A DNA stretch of 64,000 bases from Begonia masoniana (lineage: Eukaryota > Streptophyta > Magnoliopsida > Cucurbitales > Begoniaceae): contig CM039509.1 in assembly GCA_022432975.1 (NCBI GenBank), forward strand, positions 25,761,432 to 25,825,431. Direction: 5' to 3'. Under the pieces are notes generated by a model, which saw nothing but the letters and a program-made list of their open reading frames with translations, had not been told where the DNA came from and did not search any database. Shown here one piece after another: positions 21,367-33,726 of the stretch. The first letter of the stretch is position 1; each line of letters begins with the position of its first letter. The translations under genes and the position numbers were made by a program.

Positions 21367-22203
21367 ATAAATTTCTGTCACAACCCGAGGGGGGGCCTAA
21401 CAGAAATGCCAGGTTAAACGATCAACCTCGGAGAGGTCCACCGTCTAACCTAAGGCTAAATGCGGAAGATTAGCACTGATCCAGGACCTCCTCGAAGCAA
21501 CAAATAAAAGAGAGTACAAACAATCGTAGAAATACAAGATAAATGAGAATAATTACATGCCAAAAAATAAAGTACAATCTCAAATGTCTTACATACACAA
21601 ATCTGTAGGAAATAAAAAGAGTGACCCTAGGGAAAATCCACACGACAGAGCTCACTTCCTAGCCTTCCTTCCTTTACCTGTAGAGGGAGAGTCGATGGGG
21701 TGAGTGACAAACTCAGTATGGGATGTTATACCTACCACTCAAGGATGCATGGCTTATCAAATCAATGCACGTTTTAAAAATCAAACCAGTTTCAATGTTA
21801 TTCATTTCTCTTCTTATTATCCATTTAAAACGGTTGATGCGGCTAAGAATAAAATACGTATATATAACGAACATAGGCCCACATCAACAATACTAGTATA
21901 AAATATATATCCAGGTGTACAGTGAAAAAGGAGGTCACTCACGGATCCTCCGAACCACACCAACACAGAAAGGCCGCGATAACACCAGGCAGGGCCTCAT
22001 AGGGAGAAAAGAAAAGGTCAACCACCAGGAGGGACGAACCACTCAGCCCTGGGCCACCGGGATACGCGCTATGGCACACCAGGAGGGACGAACCACTCAA
22101 CCCTGGGCCCAAGGGGTCCACAAGGTGGACTTAACATACCGGGGTAGCAACGAACAGACACTAGCCAGGTCAGGTAACTGGGCGAGCATGTCTCCGAGCC
22201 CAT

Positions 22204-22325
22204 TCAGCCTATTCTCAGGGGGCGTACCCTACATTCCGCATATTCTCAGGGGGCGTACCCTACATTCCGCCTATTCTCAGGGGGCGTACCCTACATTCTG
22301 CCTATTCTCAGGGGGCTTACCTTAT
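22204..22325 (-). repeat. 33-bp tandem units in Gypsy-3 LTR 2
   Basis: Four units of the type TTCTCAGGGGGCGTACCCTA plus ACATTCCGCCTA. The last unit is degenerate. Four units are also at about 29870-29990 in LTR 3, and only two in LTR 1. Confidence 0.85.
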
Positions 22326-22904
22326 CCAAACAAGCGTGGGGAGTACCACAACAACTGGGCAAAACCCCCTGATACTCCTAGCATAAGGGCCCAGCTAAGA
22401 GTGCCAGACGGTTATCTCCAGTATCAAACTCCAAATGGCACAACAGAAAACCAATGCATGAACAATATCAAATGCATGTATAAAGCTATCTGCATGCCAA
22501 ATATAATAAATCTCAGGGGAATCTCAAATACAACCCGTCGGCTAAGGCAAGTAAAACCTGGCATATAAACTCCACTAGGCAGTATAGATCAGTCAAAAAA
22601 TATACGTGCCACAATATGCAAAATAACCATGCCAGTAAAATGCCGACATCAATACTAGTGGTATCCCACCAAAAATAATATACGTGCATGTGCATGTGCA
22701 TGTTAGGTATAACGTAGTAAGCATATACCCTTGCGGCGAGTTCTCCTATCCTCAGTGAACCGTGGCTCCTTATGAATTGCTTCCAAATAAGCAAAATCCT
22801 CTGAATTTGAGAAACAACACAAGGAAGGAACCCCGTTAAGGTCCAATTCGGTCCAGAAACGATATAAACTACGAACCAGGCGAAAATGGGCCAAAATAGC
22901 TCGG

Positions 22905-23030
22905 GTTGACTTTTGGTCAAAAAGTCAAAGTCAACGGTCAAAAAATCAAACTCAACGATCAACGATCAAAGTCAACGGTGAAAGTCAACTGTCAAAGTCA
23001 ACGATCAAAGTCAACCATTGACTTTGACTG
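22905..23030 (-). repeat. GTCAA/TTGAC array in Gypsy-3 LTR 2
   Basis: Same array type as at 15310-15430, with slightly different unit order. Confidence 0.8.
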
Positions 23031-24147
23031 ATCGGACCGGTTCGGGTCGCGTCAGACCGGTTCAGGTCGGACCGGTTCGGGTTAGTCTGGGTCGGATCGG
23101 TTTGACTCGAACCAACCCATTCCAACTGGGCTCGGGCCAGACCCGGCCCAAACCCAAATCGGGTCGGACCAGGCAGGTTCGACCCGTAAGGGGCTGGGTT
23201 CACCCAACCTGATGGGTCGGGTCAAACTCGGCCCAATGGACCCAAGTCGAACCTGGCCCAGAAGGCCAAAGGGCCTGGGTCCAGCTTGTCCCGAATCTGG
23301 ATCGGGCTGGGCCAAACCCAGTCGGGCCCAACTCAGCCCTGGGCCAGAGTCAACTCGGCCCTGGGCCAGAGTCAACTCGGCCTTGGGCCTGAGTCAACTC
23401 GGCCCACAGCCCGAGTTGACTCAGCCCATGGTCGAGTTGACTCGATCGTCGATTGCCGAACGCCGACGAAGCTCCGGCGACCAACCGACGATCAACCCGC
23501 AGCGAAAAAACACGATTTCTTACTTTTTTTTCGCCGAAAATCGCTTCCAACACGTTTCCAACCACTTTTCGAGTCGATCCCTGCCAAAAACACCAAGAAA
23601 TCGACCCCAAAAATTCAGATCTAACAAAACCTAAAACCCGAAACTTCTCGGACAAAAATCGAGAGAAAGAGAGGTTACCTTCGAAAATGCCCTTCACAAA
23701 CGTTGATCTACTCCTCGGGACGAACGTTTTGACACCAAAATCGTAACGAACGGAGATCGTTCTGGCGTCGGCGATTCTCTTCTCGCGCGGCTCTCTCTCT
23801 CCCCTTTCTCTCTCTCTCCTCTGGTTGTTTTCTGAAAACCCTCGACAGATAAGGTTTCCTTTTGAAACCTTATCTTTTAATTTTATTTTTATTATTTTAT
23901 TTTTATATTAAATTTTATATTAAATCCATTTCATTTATTATTTTACCTACCTCATTATTATTTTACCTACTTCTTTTTATTTTATTTTAATTAATTCTTT
24001 TATTAACTTTCTACAATTAATTACCTTTAATTTAACGTTCGTTTCCACGATCCAAATTCCTACCGTAATTGATCACAATTATTTACACTAAAATTCGCGA
24101 AAAATTTACTCAAATTTTTACTACTAAAATTTGACGGTTTTTACATA

Positions 24148-24161
24148 TTTTCCTCCTTTTT
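24148..24161 (-). other. Polypurine tract of Gypsy-3 copy 2
   Basis: Minus-strand AAAAAGGAGGAAAA next to the start of LTR 2, as in copy 1. Confidence 0.8.
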
Positions 24162-24197
24162 ATGAATTTCGTCCTCGAAATTCGCCTCAACTACACA

Positions 24198-27100
24198 TTA
24201 TAGAAAAAATCTAGGGTACCTATTCGCCATATCGGACTCTAGCTCCCATGTAGCTTCTTTGTCTGTGTGGTTCCTCCATTGCACCAGAACATACGGAGCC
24301 TCCCGACGACGAAAACGCCGAAGCTCGCATCCCAAAATCTTTTTTGGCACCTTGTCGTACGTCGCGTCAGCCTGGACCGTTACCTCATCCCACGAAACAT
24401 TGTGAGACGGATCAGGAATGTACTTCCTCAGTTGGGATATATGGAAAACATTGTGCACATGCCCCAACTGAGGAGGTAACTCCAGCCGGTAAGCCAACAC
24501 TCCAATTCTCTCAACAATCTGGAACGGTCCAATGTACCGCGGGGCTAACTTTCCTTTCACCCCAAACCTGCTGACACCACGGGTAGGATGAACCTTCACA
24601 AAGAAAAAGTCCCCAACATCAAACTCCACCTCACGTCTCTTTAGGTCTGCATAACTCTTTTGACGACTCTGCACGACCTTCAGCCTCTCACGAATCTGGT
24701 GGATCTTCTCTGTGGTCTCTAGAATGATATCTGGCCTAAGCGCAAGTCGTTCCTCTTTTTCGGCCCAACACAAAGGAGAGCGACATGGCCGACCATACAA
24801 AGCCTCGAACGGAGAAACCCCGATGCTGGTTTGGAAGCTGTTGTTGTACACAAACTCAATCAGTGGCAAGTGGTCTATCCAACTGCTACCAAAATCCAGA
24901 ATACAGGACCTCAACATATCCTCTAAGATCTGAATAGTCCTCTCGGACTGCCCATCTGTCTGGGGATGATGTGCAGTACTCATCTGGGTCTTCGTACCGA
25001 GCTCCTTCTGCAATCCTCTCCATAAATCCGAAGTGAAACGAGGATCACGGTAAGACACAATGCTCAAAGGTACCCAATGAAGACGAACAATGTTCTGCAC
25101 ATATAACCGACTGAGCTTGGCAACAGAAAAAGTCATCCGAACAGGAATGAAATGTGCCGACTTCGTCAATCGATCCACAATAACCCAGATAGAATCAAAT
25201 CTCTGAGGAGTCCTGGGAAGATGGGTAACGAAGTCCATGGTAACCTCCTCCCACTTCCATTCTGGAATTGGTAATGGCTGGAGCAAACCCGCTGGCCGCT
25301 GGTGCTCGGCTTTGACTCTCTGGCAGGTCATGCATCGGGCAACAAATTCTGCTACCTCTCTCTTCATGCAAACCCACCAGTACTGACGCTTCAGATCCTG
25401 ATACATTTTGGTACTGCCGGGGTGAATGGCAAAACTTGATCTGTGCGCCTCATCCAAAATAGCCTGCCTCAAGTTGGCGATGTTGGGAACCGCCACCTTA
25501 CCACGATAAAATAGGTCCCCAACAGCATTCACCGACCAACCCTCAAGCTGCTCCCCATTCTGAAGCTGTCCCACCCTGAATACAAGCTCCTCATCCTGCC
25601 GCTGTAGCTGCTTCACCCTTGTGAGCATCGATAGTGTAGCCACTACATGGTAGATTTAAGCCTGGCTCCCAGTATCGTGATACTGCAACTGAAAATCCCC
25701 AATCACCAAAGACTTCCTCCACTCATCCAGAATCATGCAGGAAATGGAAGCCCGAGGATACCGGCTCAATGCATCAGCCATTGCATTAGCCTTGCCTGGG
25801 TGGTATTCCAGACTAAAATCATAATCCTCTAAATACTCCACCCATCTGCGCTGCCTCAAGTTGAGGTCCTTCTGAGTGAACAAGTACTTTAAACTCTTGT
25901 GATCGGAGAAAACCTGGAAGCTGACCCCATATAAATAACTTTGCCATATCTTCAAAGCAAAGACGATGGCAGCGAGCTCTAGGTCGTGGGTAGGATAATT
26001 CTGCTCATGGGGCTTCAACTGTCGAGAGGCATAAGCCACAACCTTACCCTGCTGCATCAATACACACCCCAAACCAACCCCGGAGGCATCGGTATACACA
26101 GCATAAGGAAGGTTCCCATCAGGAACTGTCAGAATAGGAGCACTGGTCAACCTTCGCTTCAATTCTTCGAAGGCATTCTGACAGTCGACATCCCAAACAA
26201 ACCGCACATCCTTGCGAGTAAGTTTGGTAAGCGGCGCGGAAATAGAAGAGAAGTTCTACACAAAGCGCCGATAATATCCAGCTAACCCGAGGAAGCTACG
26301 AATCTCCGAGACGTTCTTGGGTGGTGGCCAGCCCACTACCGCCTCAATCTTCGTAGGATCGACAAAAATACCATCCCGCGAAACGATATGGCCCAAGAAC
26401 TTCACCTCAGAAGCCCAGAAATCACATTTGCTGCGCTTCGCATATAACTGATGCTCCCTCAAGGTCTGTAGGACAATGCGGAGATGCTCACGATGTTCAC
26501 GAAGAGTCTTCGAATAAATCAGGACGTCATCAATGAAGACTACCACAAACCGATCTAGATAGGGCCGGAAGATCCTGTTTATAAGATCCATAAACACCGC
26601 TGGGGCATTTGTAAGCCCAAACGGTAAGACCAAGAACTCAAAGTGTCCATATCTGGTCTAGAAGCAGTCTTAGGTATATTCTCCTCCCGAATCTTCACCT
26701 GATGATACCCTGTCCTCAGATCAATCTTCGAAAAATAGCGTGAACCACTGAGCTGATCAAAGAGGTCGTCAATACGTGGAAGCGGGTACTTGTTCTTAAC
26801 AGTAACCCTGTTCAGCCTCCAATAATTAACACATAACCTCAACGATCCATCTGCCTTTTTAGCAAACAAACGGGAGAGCCCCAGGGCGACCCACTCTCCC
26901 TGATAAATCCTCTGCTATGCAAATCATCTAACTGCTTACGCAGTTCCACTAACTCAGCGGGTGACATCCTGTAGGCAGGTATAGAAACTAGAGTAGCCCC
27001 TGGAACGAGATCGATACAAAACTCAATCTCTCTGTCTGGAGGTAAACCCGGTAGCTCATCAGGAAAGACGTCATCAAACTCCCTGACGACTGAGACATCA

Positions 27101-28878
27101 ATCTCCTGCACCGCGGTCTCAAGATCTAGGTCCATCGACCAAAGTCCCCCATACTGTTCCAATCCACTCCTGCCTCGTAAACATACCCAAAACATAGAGT
27201 TCACAATCCCCGTACAAGGACCTCGGTGGTAGGTAACAACCCTGCCGGACTTCGAGGTAACTGTAACCCACCTCAAGTGGCAATCAACTATCGCCTGATA
27301 TTTCATCAGCCAATCACAACCCATAATGACGTCAAACTGCCTCAAAGGCAGGACAATAAGATCGGCTGAAAACTTGCAGTCATCGATCACCACACAAACT
27401 GATCTGCAGATATAAGCAACTCCACTCCTGTCGCCCAGCGGAGTATTCAAAAAGAAAGGGGTTCCCATCTCTTCGATGGCCAAACCCAATACCTCAGCAA
27501 AATCAGCAGAAATAAACGAATGCGACGCCTTAGTATCAAATAAAACTCGAGCAAAAGTATGGAAGATCAGAATCGTACCATCCACAACTGCAGGCTGGTC
27601 TGGTACAGAAAAATAATCGGCCTGGTCCACTGCATATGACTGACCAGCAAGTCCCTTACCCTTATAATTGCGACCACAGCTGCCGGCTCTTGTGGTAGAT
27701 CCACGAAATCCACCTGCCCTCTGCTGCTGAACAGGAGGTGAACCACTAGCGAAGGGCTGCCCGATCGGTCGATAGGGAGTATCAAGAACATGCCTATCCT
27801 CTACTCGACGCTGAGGTGTCTGAAACTGAGCCTGCTGAAAAGGTGGTCGGGTCTGTCCCCGATGCTGGCCCGGAGAAGAGAATGACTCGGTAGCTGTGGG
27901 AATATGAAAGGAGTGCCGCGGCTGCTGCCTCGGAGGGGAGAATGACTCAGTAGCCGGAATATGAAAGGAGTTTCGCAACTGCTGTCCCTGAGATTGGTTC
28001 AGCGGACATTCCCTTCTAAAATGACCCGGCTGGCCACAGGTATGGCAAGAATAAGGGGAGTACCTGCTGCTCCCCGACGATCCGCCACTAGATCCGGAAG
28101 AGCGACTAGCACTGCCACCTTGATCCGACACCTGTCGCTGACCCCTCCTAGTCATCTTCCTCCCTGAAGATCGACGGTCTGATCCGTGCTGAGAGGTGCT
28201 ATCTCCCGAACTGCACAACCTCTCTATCCTCAGGGCGGCCTCATAAGCCCGAAGCAAACTATCATACTGGTTAACAGCTACAATTCGTTTGATACCGAAA
28301 TTTAAGCCCTGAATAAATTTAATAACCTGGGCCTCCACGCTGACCCCTCCAGAATATGGTAACAAGTGAATAAAACGATTATAATAATTGGTCACAGACG
28401 TGGACCCCTGTACCAGCTCGTAATATGCTCTAGTCATCATACCCCTATACTCTCTGCTGCTGAACTGGCTACGAAACAGAGAAGTGAACTCAGCCCATCC
28501 CATAGACTCGACATTAAAATCACTGCGGATGGCTAACCACCAACGCCTAGCTGCCTCCCTCAGAAAATGGACAGCTATAGGAACTCTGGACTCGGCCGGC
28601 GTCTGGAGAGTCTCGAAGTTAAGCTCTATAACCTCGAGCCAATTCTCAGCCTCCGCTGTATCAGTACCACCCACAAAGGTTGGAGGGTTGAGTTGGTTGA
28701 ACTCACGAAAGTATACCCATCGAGTGGTCATCGAAGCCGGGGTGGGGTCAGGGGTAGAAACAGGAGCCGGAGGTGGAGCCTGAGAACCGCTCACCAGGTT
28801 CCGCAAAGCCTCCAATATAGAAGACATGGTGCTAGGGTCTTGATCGGGGGTACGAGGAACTCTCCTCCTTTGTGGCAT
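24198..28878 (-). pseudogene. Gypsy-3 copy 2 gag-pol polyprotein, inactivated
   Basis: Same domains as copy 1, with the same DTK protease site, the same SYRD integrase site and the same stops near 25655 and 26255. Two further 1-nt losses break the RT part: an A run near 26867 (reading changes after GSPV) and an A run near 26660 (reading changes after KTA). A third 1-nt loss in an A run near 24206 changes the last residues. A few substitutions distinguish it, for example ATWE for ATWQ and VLAY for VVAY. The shared defects show that both bodies come from one already dead element. Confidence 0.93.
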
Positions 28879-29014
28879 CGTGACACTTCTGCAAAACATG
28901 AGATTGTACCACATTAGCATTTTTCATGAATCATTCATCAATCATTCTTTCCACGTATCCTACTAACTGCTCATACTTGATCTCAAACATTTGTCACTAA
29001 GAGGTCATTGAACC

Positions 29015-29030
29015 TTGCGCTCTGATACCA
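29015..29030 (-). other. Primer-binding site of Gypsy-3 copy 2 (tRNA-iMet)
   Basis: Identical to the site at 21351-21366, TGGTATCAGAGCGCAA on the minus strand. Confidence 0.9.
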
Positions 29031-29039
29031 ATAAATTTC

Positions 29040-31810
29040 TGTCACAACCCGAGGGGGGGCCTAACAGAAATGCCAGGTTAAACGATCAACCTCGGAGAGG
29101 TCCACCGTCTAACCTAAGGCTAAATGCGGAAGATTAGCACTGATCCAGGACCTCCTCGAAGCAACAAATAAAAGAGAGTACAAACAATCGTAGAAATACA
29201 AGATAAATGAGAATAATTACATGCCAAAAAATAAAGTACAATCTCAAATGTCTTACATACACAAATCTGTAGGAAATAAAAAGAGTGACCCTAGGGAAAA
29301 TCCACACGACAGAGCTCACTTCCTAGCCTTCCTTCCTTTACCTGTAGAGGGGAGAGTCGATGGGGTGAGTGACAAACTCAGTATGGGATGTTATACCTAC
29401 CACTCAAGGATGCATGGCTTATCAAATCAATGCACGTTTTAAAAATCAAACCAGTTTCAATGTTATTCATTTCTCTTCTTATTATCCATTTAAAACGGTT
29501 GATGCGGCTAAGAATAAAATACGTATATATAACGAACATAGGCCCACATCAACAATACTAGTATAAAAATATATATCCAGGTGTACAGTGAAAAAGGAGG
29601 TCACTCACGGATCCTCCGAACCACACCAACACAGAAAGGCCGCGATAACACCAGGCAGGGCCTCATAGGGAGAAAAGAAAAGGTCAACCACCAGGAGGGA
29701 CGAACCACTCAGCCCTGGGCCACCGGGATACGCGCTATGGCACACCAGGAGGGACGAACCACTCAACCCTGGGCCCAAGGGGTCCACAAGGTGGACTTAA
29801 CATACCGGGGTAGCAACGAACAGACACTAGCCAGGTCAGGTAACTGGGCGAGCATGTCTCCGAGCCCATTCAGCCTATTCTCAGGGGGCGTACCCTACAT
29901 TCCGCATATTCTCAGGGGGCGTACCCTACATTCCGCCTATTCTCAGGGGGCGTACCCTACATTCTGCCTATTCTCAGGGGGCTTACCTTATCCAAACAAG
30001 CGTGGGGAGTACCACAACAACTGGGCAAAACCCCCTGATACTCCTAGCATAAGGGCCCAGCTAAGAGTGCCAGACGGTTATCTCCAGTATCAAACTCCAA
30101 ATGGCACAACAGAAAACCAATGCATGAACAATATCAAATGTATGTATAAAGCTATCTGCATGCCAAATATAATAAATCTCAGGGGAATCTCAAATACAAC
30201 CCGTCGGCTAAGGCAAGTAAAACCTGGCATATAAACTCCACTAGGCAGTATAGATCAGTCAAAAAATATACGTGCCACAATATGCAAAATAACCATGCCA
30301 GTAAAATGCCGACATCAATACTAGTGGTATCCCACCAAAAATAATATACGTGCATGTGCATGTGCATGTTAGGTATAACGTAGTAAGCATATACCCTTGC
30401 GGCGAGTTCTCCTATCCTCAGTGAACCGTGGCTCCTTATGAATTGCTTCCAAATAAGCAAAATCCTCTGAATTTGAGAAACAACACAAGGAAGGAACCCC
30501 GTTAAGGTCCAATTCGGTCCAGAAACGATATAAACTACGAACCAGGCGAAAATGGGCCAAAATAGCTCGGGTTGACTTTTGGTCAAAAAGTCAAAGTCAA
30601 CGGTCAAAAAATCAAACTCAACGATCAACGATCAAAGTCAACGGTGAAAGTCAACTGTCAAAGTCAACGATCAAAGTCAACCATTGACTTTGACTGATCG
30701 GACCGGTTCGGGTCGCGTCAGACCGGTTCAGGTCGGACCGGTTCGGGTTAGTCTGGGTCGGATCGGTTTGACTCGAACCAACCCATTCCAACTGGGCTCG
30801 GGCCAGACCCGGCCCAAACCCAAATCGGGTCGGACCAGGCAGGTTCGACCCGTAAGGGGCTGGGTTCACCCAACCTGATGGGTCGGGTCAAACTCGGCCC
30901 AATGGACCCAAGTCGAACCTGGCCCAGAAGGCCAAAGGGCCTGGGTCCAGCTTGTCCCGAATCTGGATCGGGCTGGGCCAAACCCAGTCGGGCCCAACTC
31001 AGCCCTGGGCCAGAGTCAACTCGGCCCTGGGCCAGAGTCAACTCGGCCTTGGGCCTGAGTCAACTCGGCCCACAGCCCGAGTTGACTCAGCCCATGGTCG
31101 AGTTGACTCGATCGTCGATTGCCGAACGCCGACGAAGCTCCGGCGACCAACCGACGATCAACCCGCAGCGAAAAAACACGATTTCTTACTTTTTTTTCGC
31201 CGAAAATCGCTTCCAACACGTTTCCAACCACTTTTCGAGTCGATCCCTGCCAAAACACCAAGAAATCGACCCCAAAATTCAGATCTAACAAAACCTAAAA
31301 CCCGAAACTTCTCGGACAAAAATCGAGAGAAAGAGAGGTTACCTTCGAAAATGCCCTTCACAAACGTTGATCTACTCCTCGGGACGAACGTTTTGACACC
31401 AAAATCGTAACGAACGGAGATCGTTCTGGCGTCGGCGATTCTCTTCTCGCGCGGCTCTCTCTCTCCCCTTTCTCTCTCTCTCCTCTGGTTGTTTTCTGAA
31501 AACCCTCGACAGATAAGGTTTCCTTTTGAAACCTTATCTTTTAATTTTATTTTTATTATTTTATTTTTATATTAAATTTTATATTAAATCCATTTCATTT
31601 ATTATTTTACCTACCTCATTATTATTTTACCTACTTCTTTTTATTTTTATTTTAATTAATTCTTTTATTAACTTTCTACAATTAATTACCTTTAATTTAA
31701 CGTTCGTTTCCACGATCCAAATTCCTACCGTAATTGATCACAATTATTTACACTAAAATTCGCGAAAAATTTATTCAAATTTTTACTGCTAAAATTTGAC
31801 GGTTTTTACA
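29040..31810 (-). repeat. Gypsy-3 LTR 3 (5'-most in sense)
   Basis: 2771 bp, ending at the TSD cttct (31811-31815). It is nearly identical to LTR 2. Differences include shorter A runs near 31253 and 31275 and a longer T run near 31643. It contains four 33-bp units (29870-29990), the GTCAA array (30570-30695) and the hairpin (about 31511-31539). Confidence 0.92.
30570..30695 (-). repeat. GTCAA/TTGAC array in Gypsy-3 LTR 3
   Basis: Same as the array in LTR 2. Confidence 0.8.
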
Positions 31811-31815
31811 CTTCT

Positions 31816-32218
31816 GGTGGCCGAATATGAAGAGAGAGGTTGTCAAGTATGTAGTGACCTGTTTGTTTTTCCAAGATGTTAAGGTGGAGCACCAAAGGCC
31901 GACAGGAACCTTACAGCCACTGCCAATCCCGGAGAGGAAATGAGAGCAGATTTCCATGAATTTTATTATTGGACTCCAAAAAATGACTAGAGGAAACGAT
32001 GACATTTGGGTGATAGTGGACTGTTTGACAAAGTCGGCCCACTTCCTACCAGTAAAAATGATGTATTCCATGGATTAGCTTGCCGAGCTCTATGTGCAAG
32101 AGATCGTTAAACTACACGGGGTGCCCGTTTTGATAGTCTTAGATAGAGATCCGAGATTCACCTCTAAATTTTGGAAAAGTTTGCACAGGGCTATGAGAAC
32201 CCAATTGAATTTCAGCAC
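31816..32218 (+). pseudogene. Gypsy-1 integrase core, middle piece
   Basis: Continues from 13830: WWPNMKREV, then KVEHQRPTGTLQPLPIPE, a stop-containing stretch, WVIVDCLTKSAHFLPV and [10 protein letters not shown]. The second zinc CxxC reads C-L-F-F, and the first catalytic Asp is Asn (SMNF where the family has MDF). The second Asp (DRDPRF) is kept. It is cut by Copia-1 at 32223. Confidence 0.85.
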
Positions 32219-32704
32219 AGAATTGAAGGACCGGAATTGTCTAAGAGGGGGGTGAATTAGACTTTTAAAAAATTAATCTAATAATCAATTAGTGTTACTC
32301 TCTTAATTAGTTTAATAGCAAATCAGGTAATATCAAAAATAAAGTGAGAGTAAGAGAGATTCAATACCAGTACTTTTTACGTGGTTCGGCCAAACTACCT
32401 ACGTCCACGCTCCAAGGCTCACCCCTTGAAGATCCTTACCCTTCTCCTCACGAGAAATAACAGATCGGGATTCCGGGCTCCGATCAACTGCCTTTACAGA
32501 TTTGGATTGAACTTCACGGGCGTCAATCCACTGCCGTTACAAGTTTGAGTTTGTAAAATATTAAGCTCAGACTACAATCTCACAAAAGTGAATCTCAAGT
32601 TAGGATTGAGAGATGTGGAGAAGAATGCAGAGTGTGAAAATAACTTTCGCAGTTAGGGCTCAGAATTCAAATTGGCAAAAGTTAGTCTTCGAGACTTTTC
32701 TTCT

Positions 32705-32713
32705 GCTTATATA
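32705..32713 (-). promoter_or_regulatory. TATA box of Copia-1 (left LTR)
   Basis: Sense TATATAAGC, about 1.0 kb from the LTR start and about 480 nt before its end. The same box is at 41814-41822 in the 5' LTR, where it would drive the element. Confidence 0.7.
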
Positions 32714-32934
32714 CTCTGTATAAAATTGCTTCAGAGAATTGAATGCTTCTTTCTTCAAATGTTCAAATGTTACCGTTGGGAAGCATCCGTACTGAAGCAG
32801 CTATCCGTTGCTTCTGAAAATGTTGTTCGTCGTCGCCATTAAAGGTCTGGAGTTAATGCTGAAAACGACGTCACTGTAGCTTCGCGACTAACTTTAAATT
32901 CTGGCGGAAGTTCACCGGCAGATGCAACTTATGA

Positions 32935-33510
32935 GCAGAGACACATCATCGGTGGATGCAGCTTGAAATGCCATCGGCAGATGTATCCTAAAAATCCATC
33001 GGCAGGTGTATCCTTGAATTCCATCGGCAGAAGCATCTTAAACTTTTATCGGCAGAAGCACCTTTAAACTCCATCGGCAGGAGCATTGTCAAACGTGATC
33101 GGTAGGTGCAAGCTTTAGTCAGCATCTCCTTTTGTCGTTTAGTCAATCGGCAGGAGCTGCTTCAAACATCATCGGCAGATGTGGCTTCAAACACCATCGG
33201 CAGATGAAACAGATAAGCGCTTGACACGTCATCGGCAGATGTCTTCATGACGCTATCGGCAGATGACTTCAAAACGCTATCGGCAGAAGAAACATATAAG
33301 CACTGACCACGTCATCGGTAGATGCTCGCTTAGAGCTTCACGGGCAGATGAGACTTGTAAATGTTATCGGCATATGCATCTCAACATGTCATGAACCGGC
33401 ATCGGCAGGAGTAGCTTCAGCAGCTATCGGCAAATGCACCTTGACATGACATCGACAGATGTCTTCAAAAACGCTATCGGCAGATGCATCAGTTCTTTGT
33501 CGTGTAGCGA
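32935..33510 (-). repeat. CATCGGCAGATG array in the Copia-1 3' LTR
   Basis: About 20 imperfect units of (C/T)ATCGGCAGATG, several preceded by ACACGTC or CCACGTC. It lies 220-800 bp upstream of the TATA box in sense, a typical enhancer place. The motif and the TCGTTTAG..ATCGGCAGG context are shared with sLTR-1. Confidence 0.88.
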
Positions 33511-33714
33511 TCGGTATATGCAAGCCTATTTTGCTATTTAATTCTGTATACTCAAACCGATTTATTAGACAACTAAAATACCCTTTTCAAGGGTATTTCC
33601 AAATAAACTCATATTCATTATTCTCTTTAAATACACATAATCAAATTGTACACTAATTATACAAATACATAATCAAAAACAAATTATGACTTAAACAATC
33701 TATAAGTCAACAAT

Positions 33715-33726
33715 CTCCCCTTTTTT
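33715..33726 (-). other. Polypurine tract of Copia-1
   Basis: Sense AAAAAAGGGGAG, two bases before the 3' LTR start TGTTGAC. Confidence 0.85.

Larger units (their letters stand above)
21376..24145 (-). repeat. Gypsy-3 LTR 2 (central, shared)
   Basis: 2770 bp. It serves as 5' LTR of copy 1 and 3' LTR of copy 2. It is nearly identical to LTR 3 along its whole length, including four CTCAGGGGGC-type units (about 22204-22325), the GTCAA array (22905-23030) and the hairpin (23847-23875). Confidence 0.92.
13831..31810 (-). mobile_element. Gypsy-3: tandem chromovirus, LTR-internal-LTR-internal-LTR
   Basis: One TSD pair, cttct at 13826-13830 and 31811-31815, encloses three LTRs (13831-16478, 21376-24145, 29040-31810) and two internal regions (16479-21375, 24146-29039). 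All are in minus orientation, with ends TGTAAAAACC ... GGTTGTGACA in sense. The repeat period is about 7.665 kb. The two bodies differ by only a few substitutions and 1-nt homopolymer indels. LTR 2 and LTR 3 are nearly identical, whereas LTR 1 is clearly more diverged and shorter. It landed in the Gypsy-1 integrase. The simplest reading is one insertion followed by unequal recombination, or an assembly duplication. Confidence 0.9.
32224..33712 (-). repeat. Copia-1 3' LTR (left copy)
   Basis: 1489 bp, the same length as the right LTR. In sense, the U3 carries the CATCTGCCGATG array (33510-32935), then TATATAAGC (32713-32705), then a leader-like R/U5 ending in CCGGTCCTTCA. Confidence 0.95.

Noticed and set aside
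29581..30234. 217-codon open frame on the + strand (also 21915-22568, and 131 codons at 14371-14766)
   Set aside because: Lies antisense in the Gypsy-3 LTR, contains the 33-bp tandem units, is shorter in LTR 1 and has no known domain.
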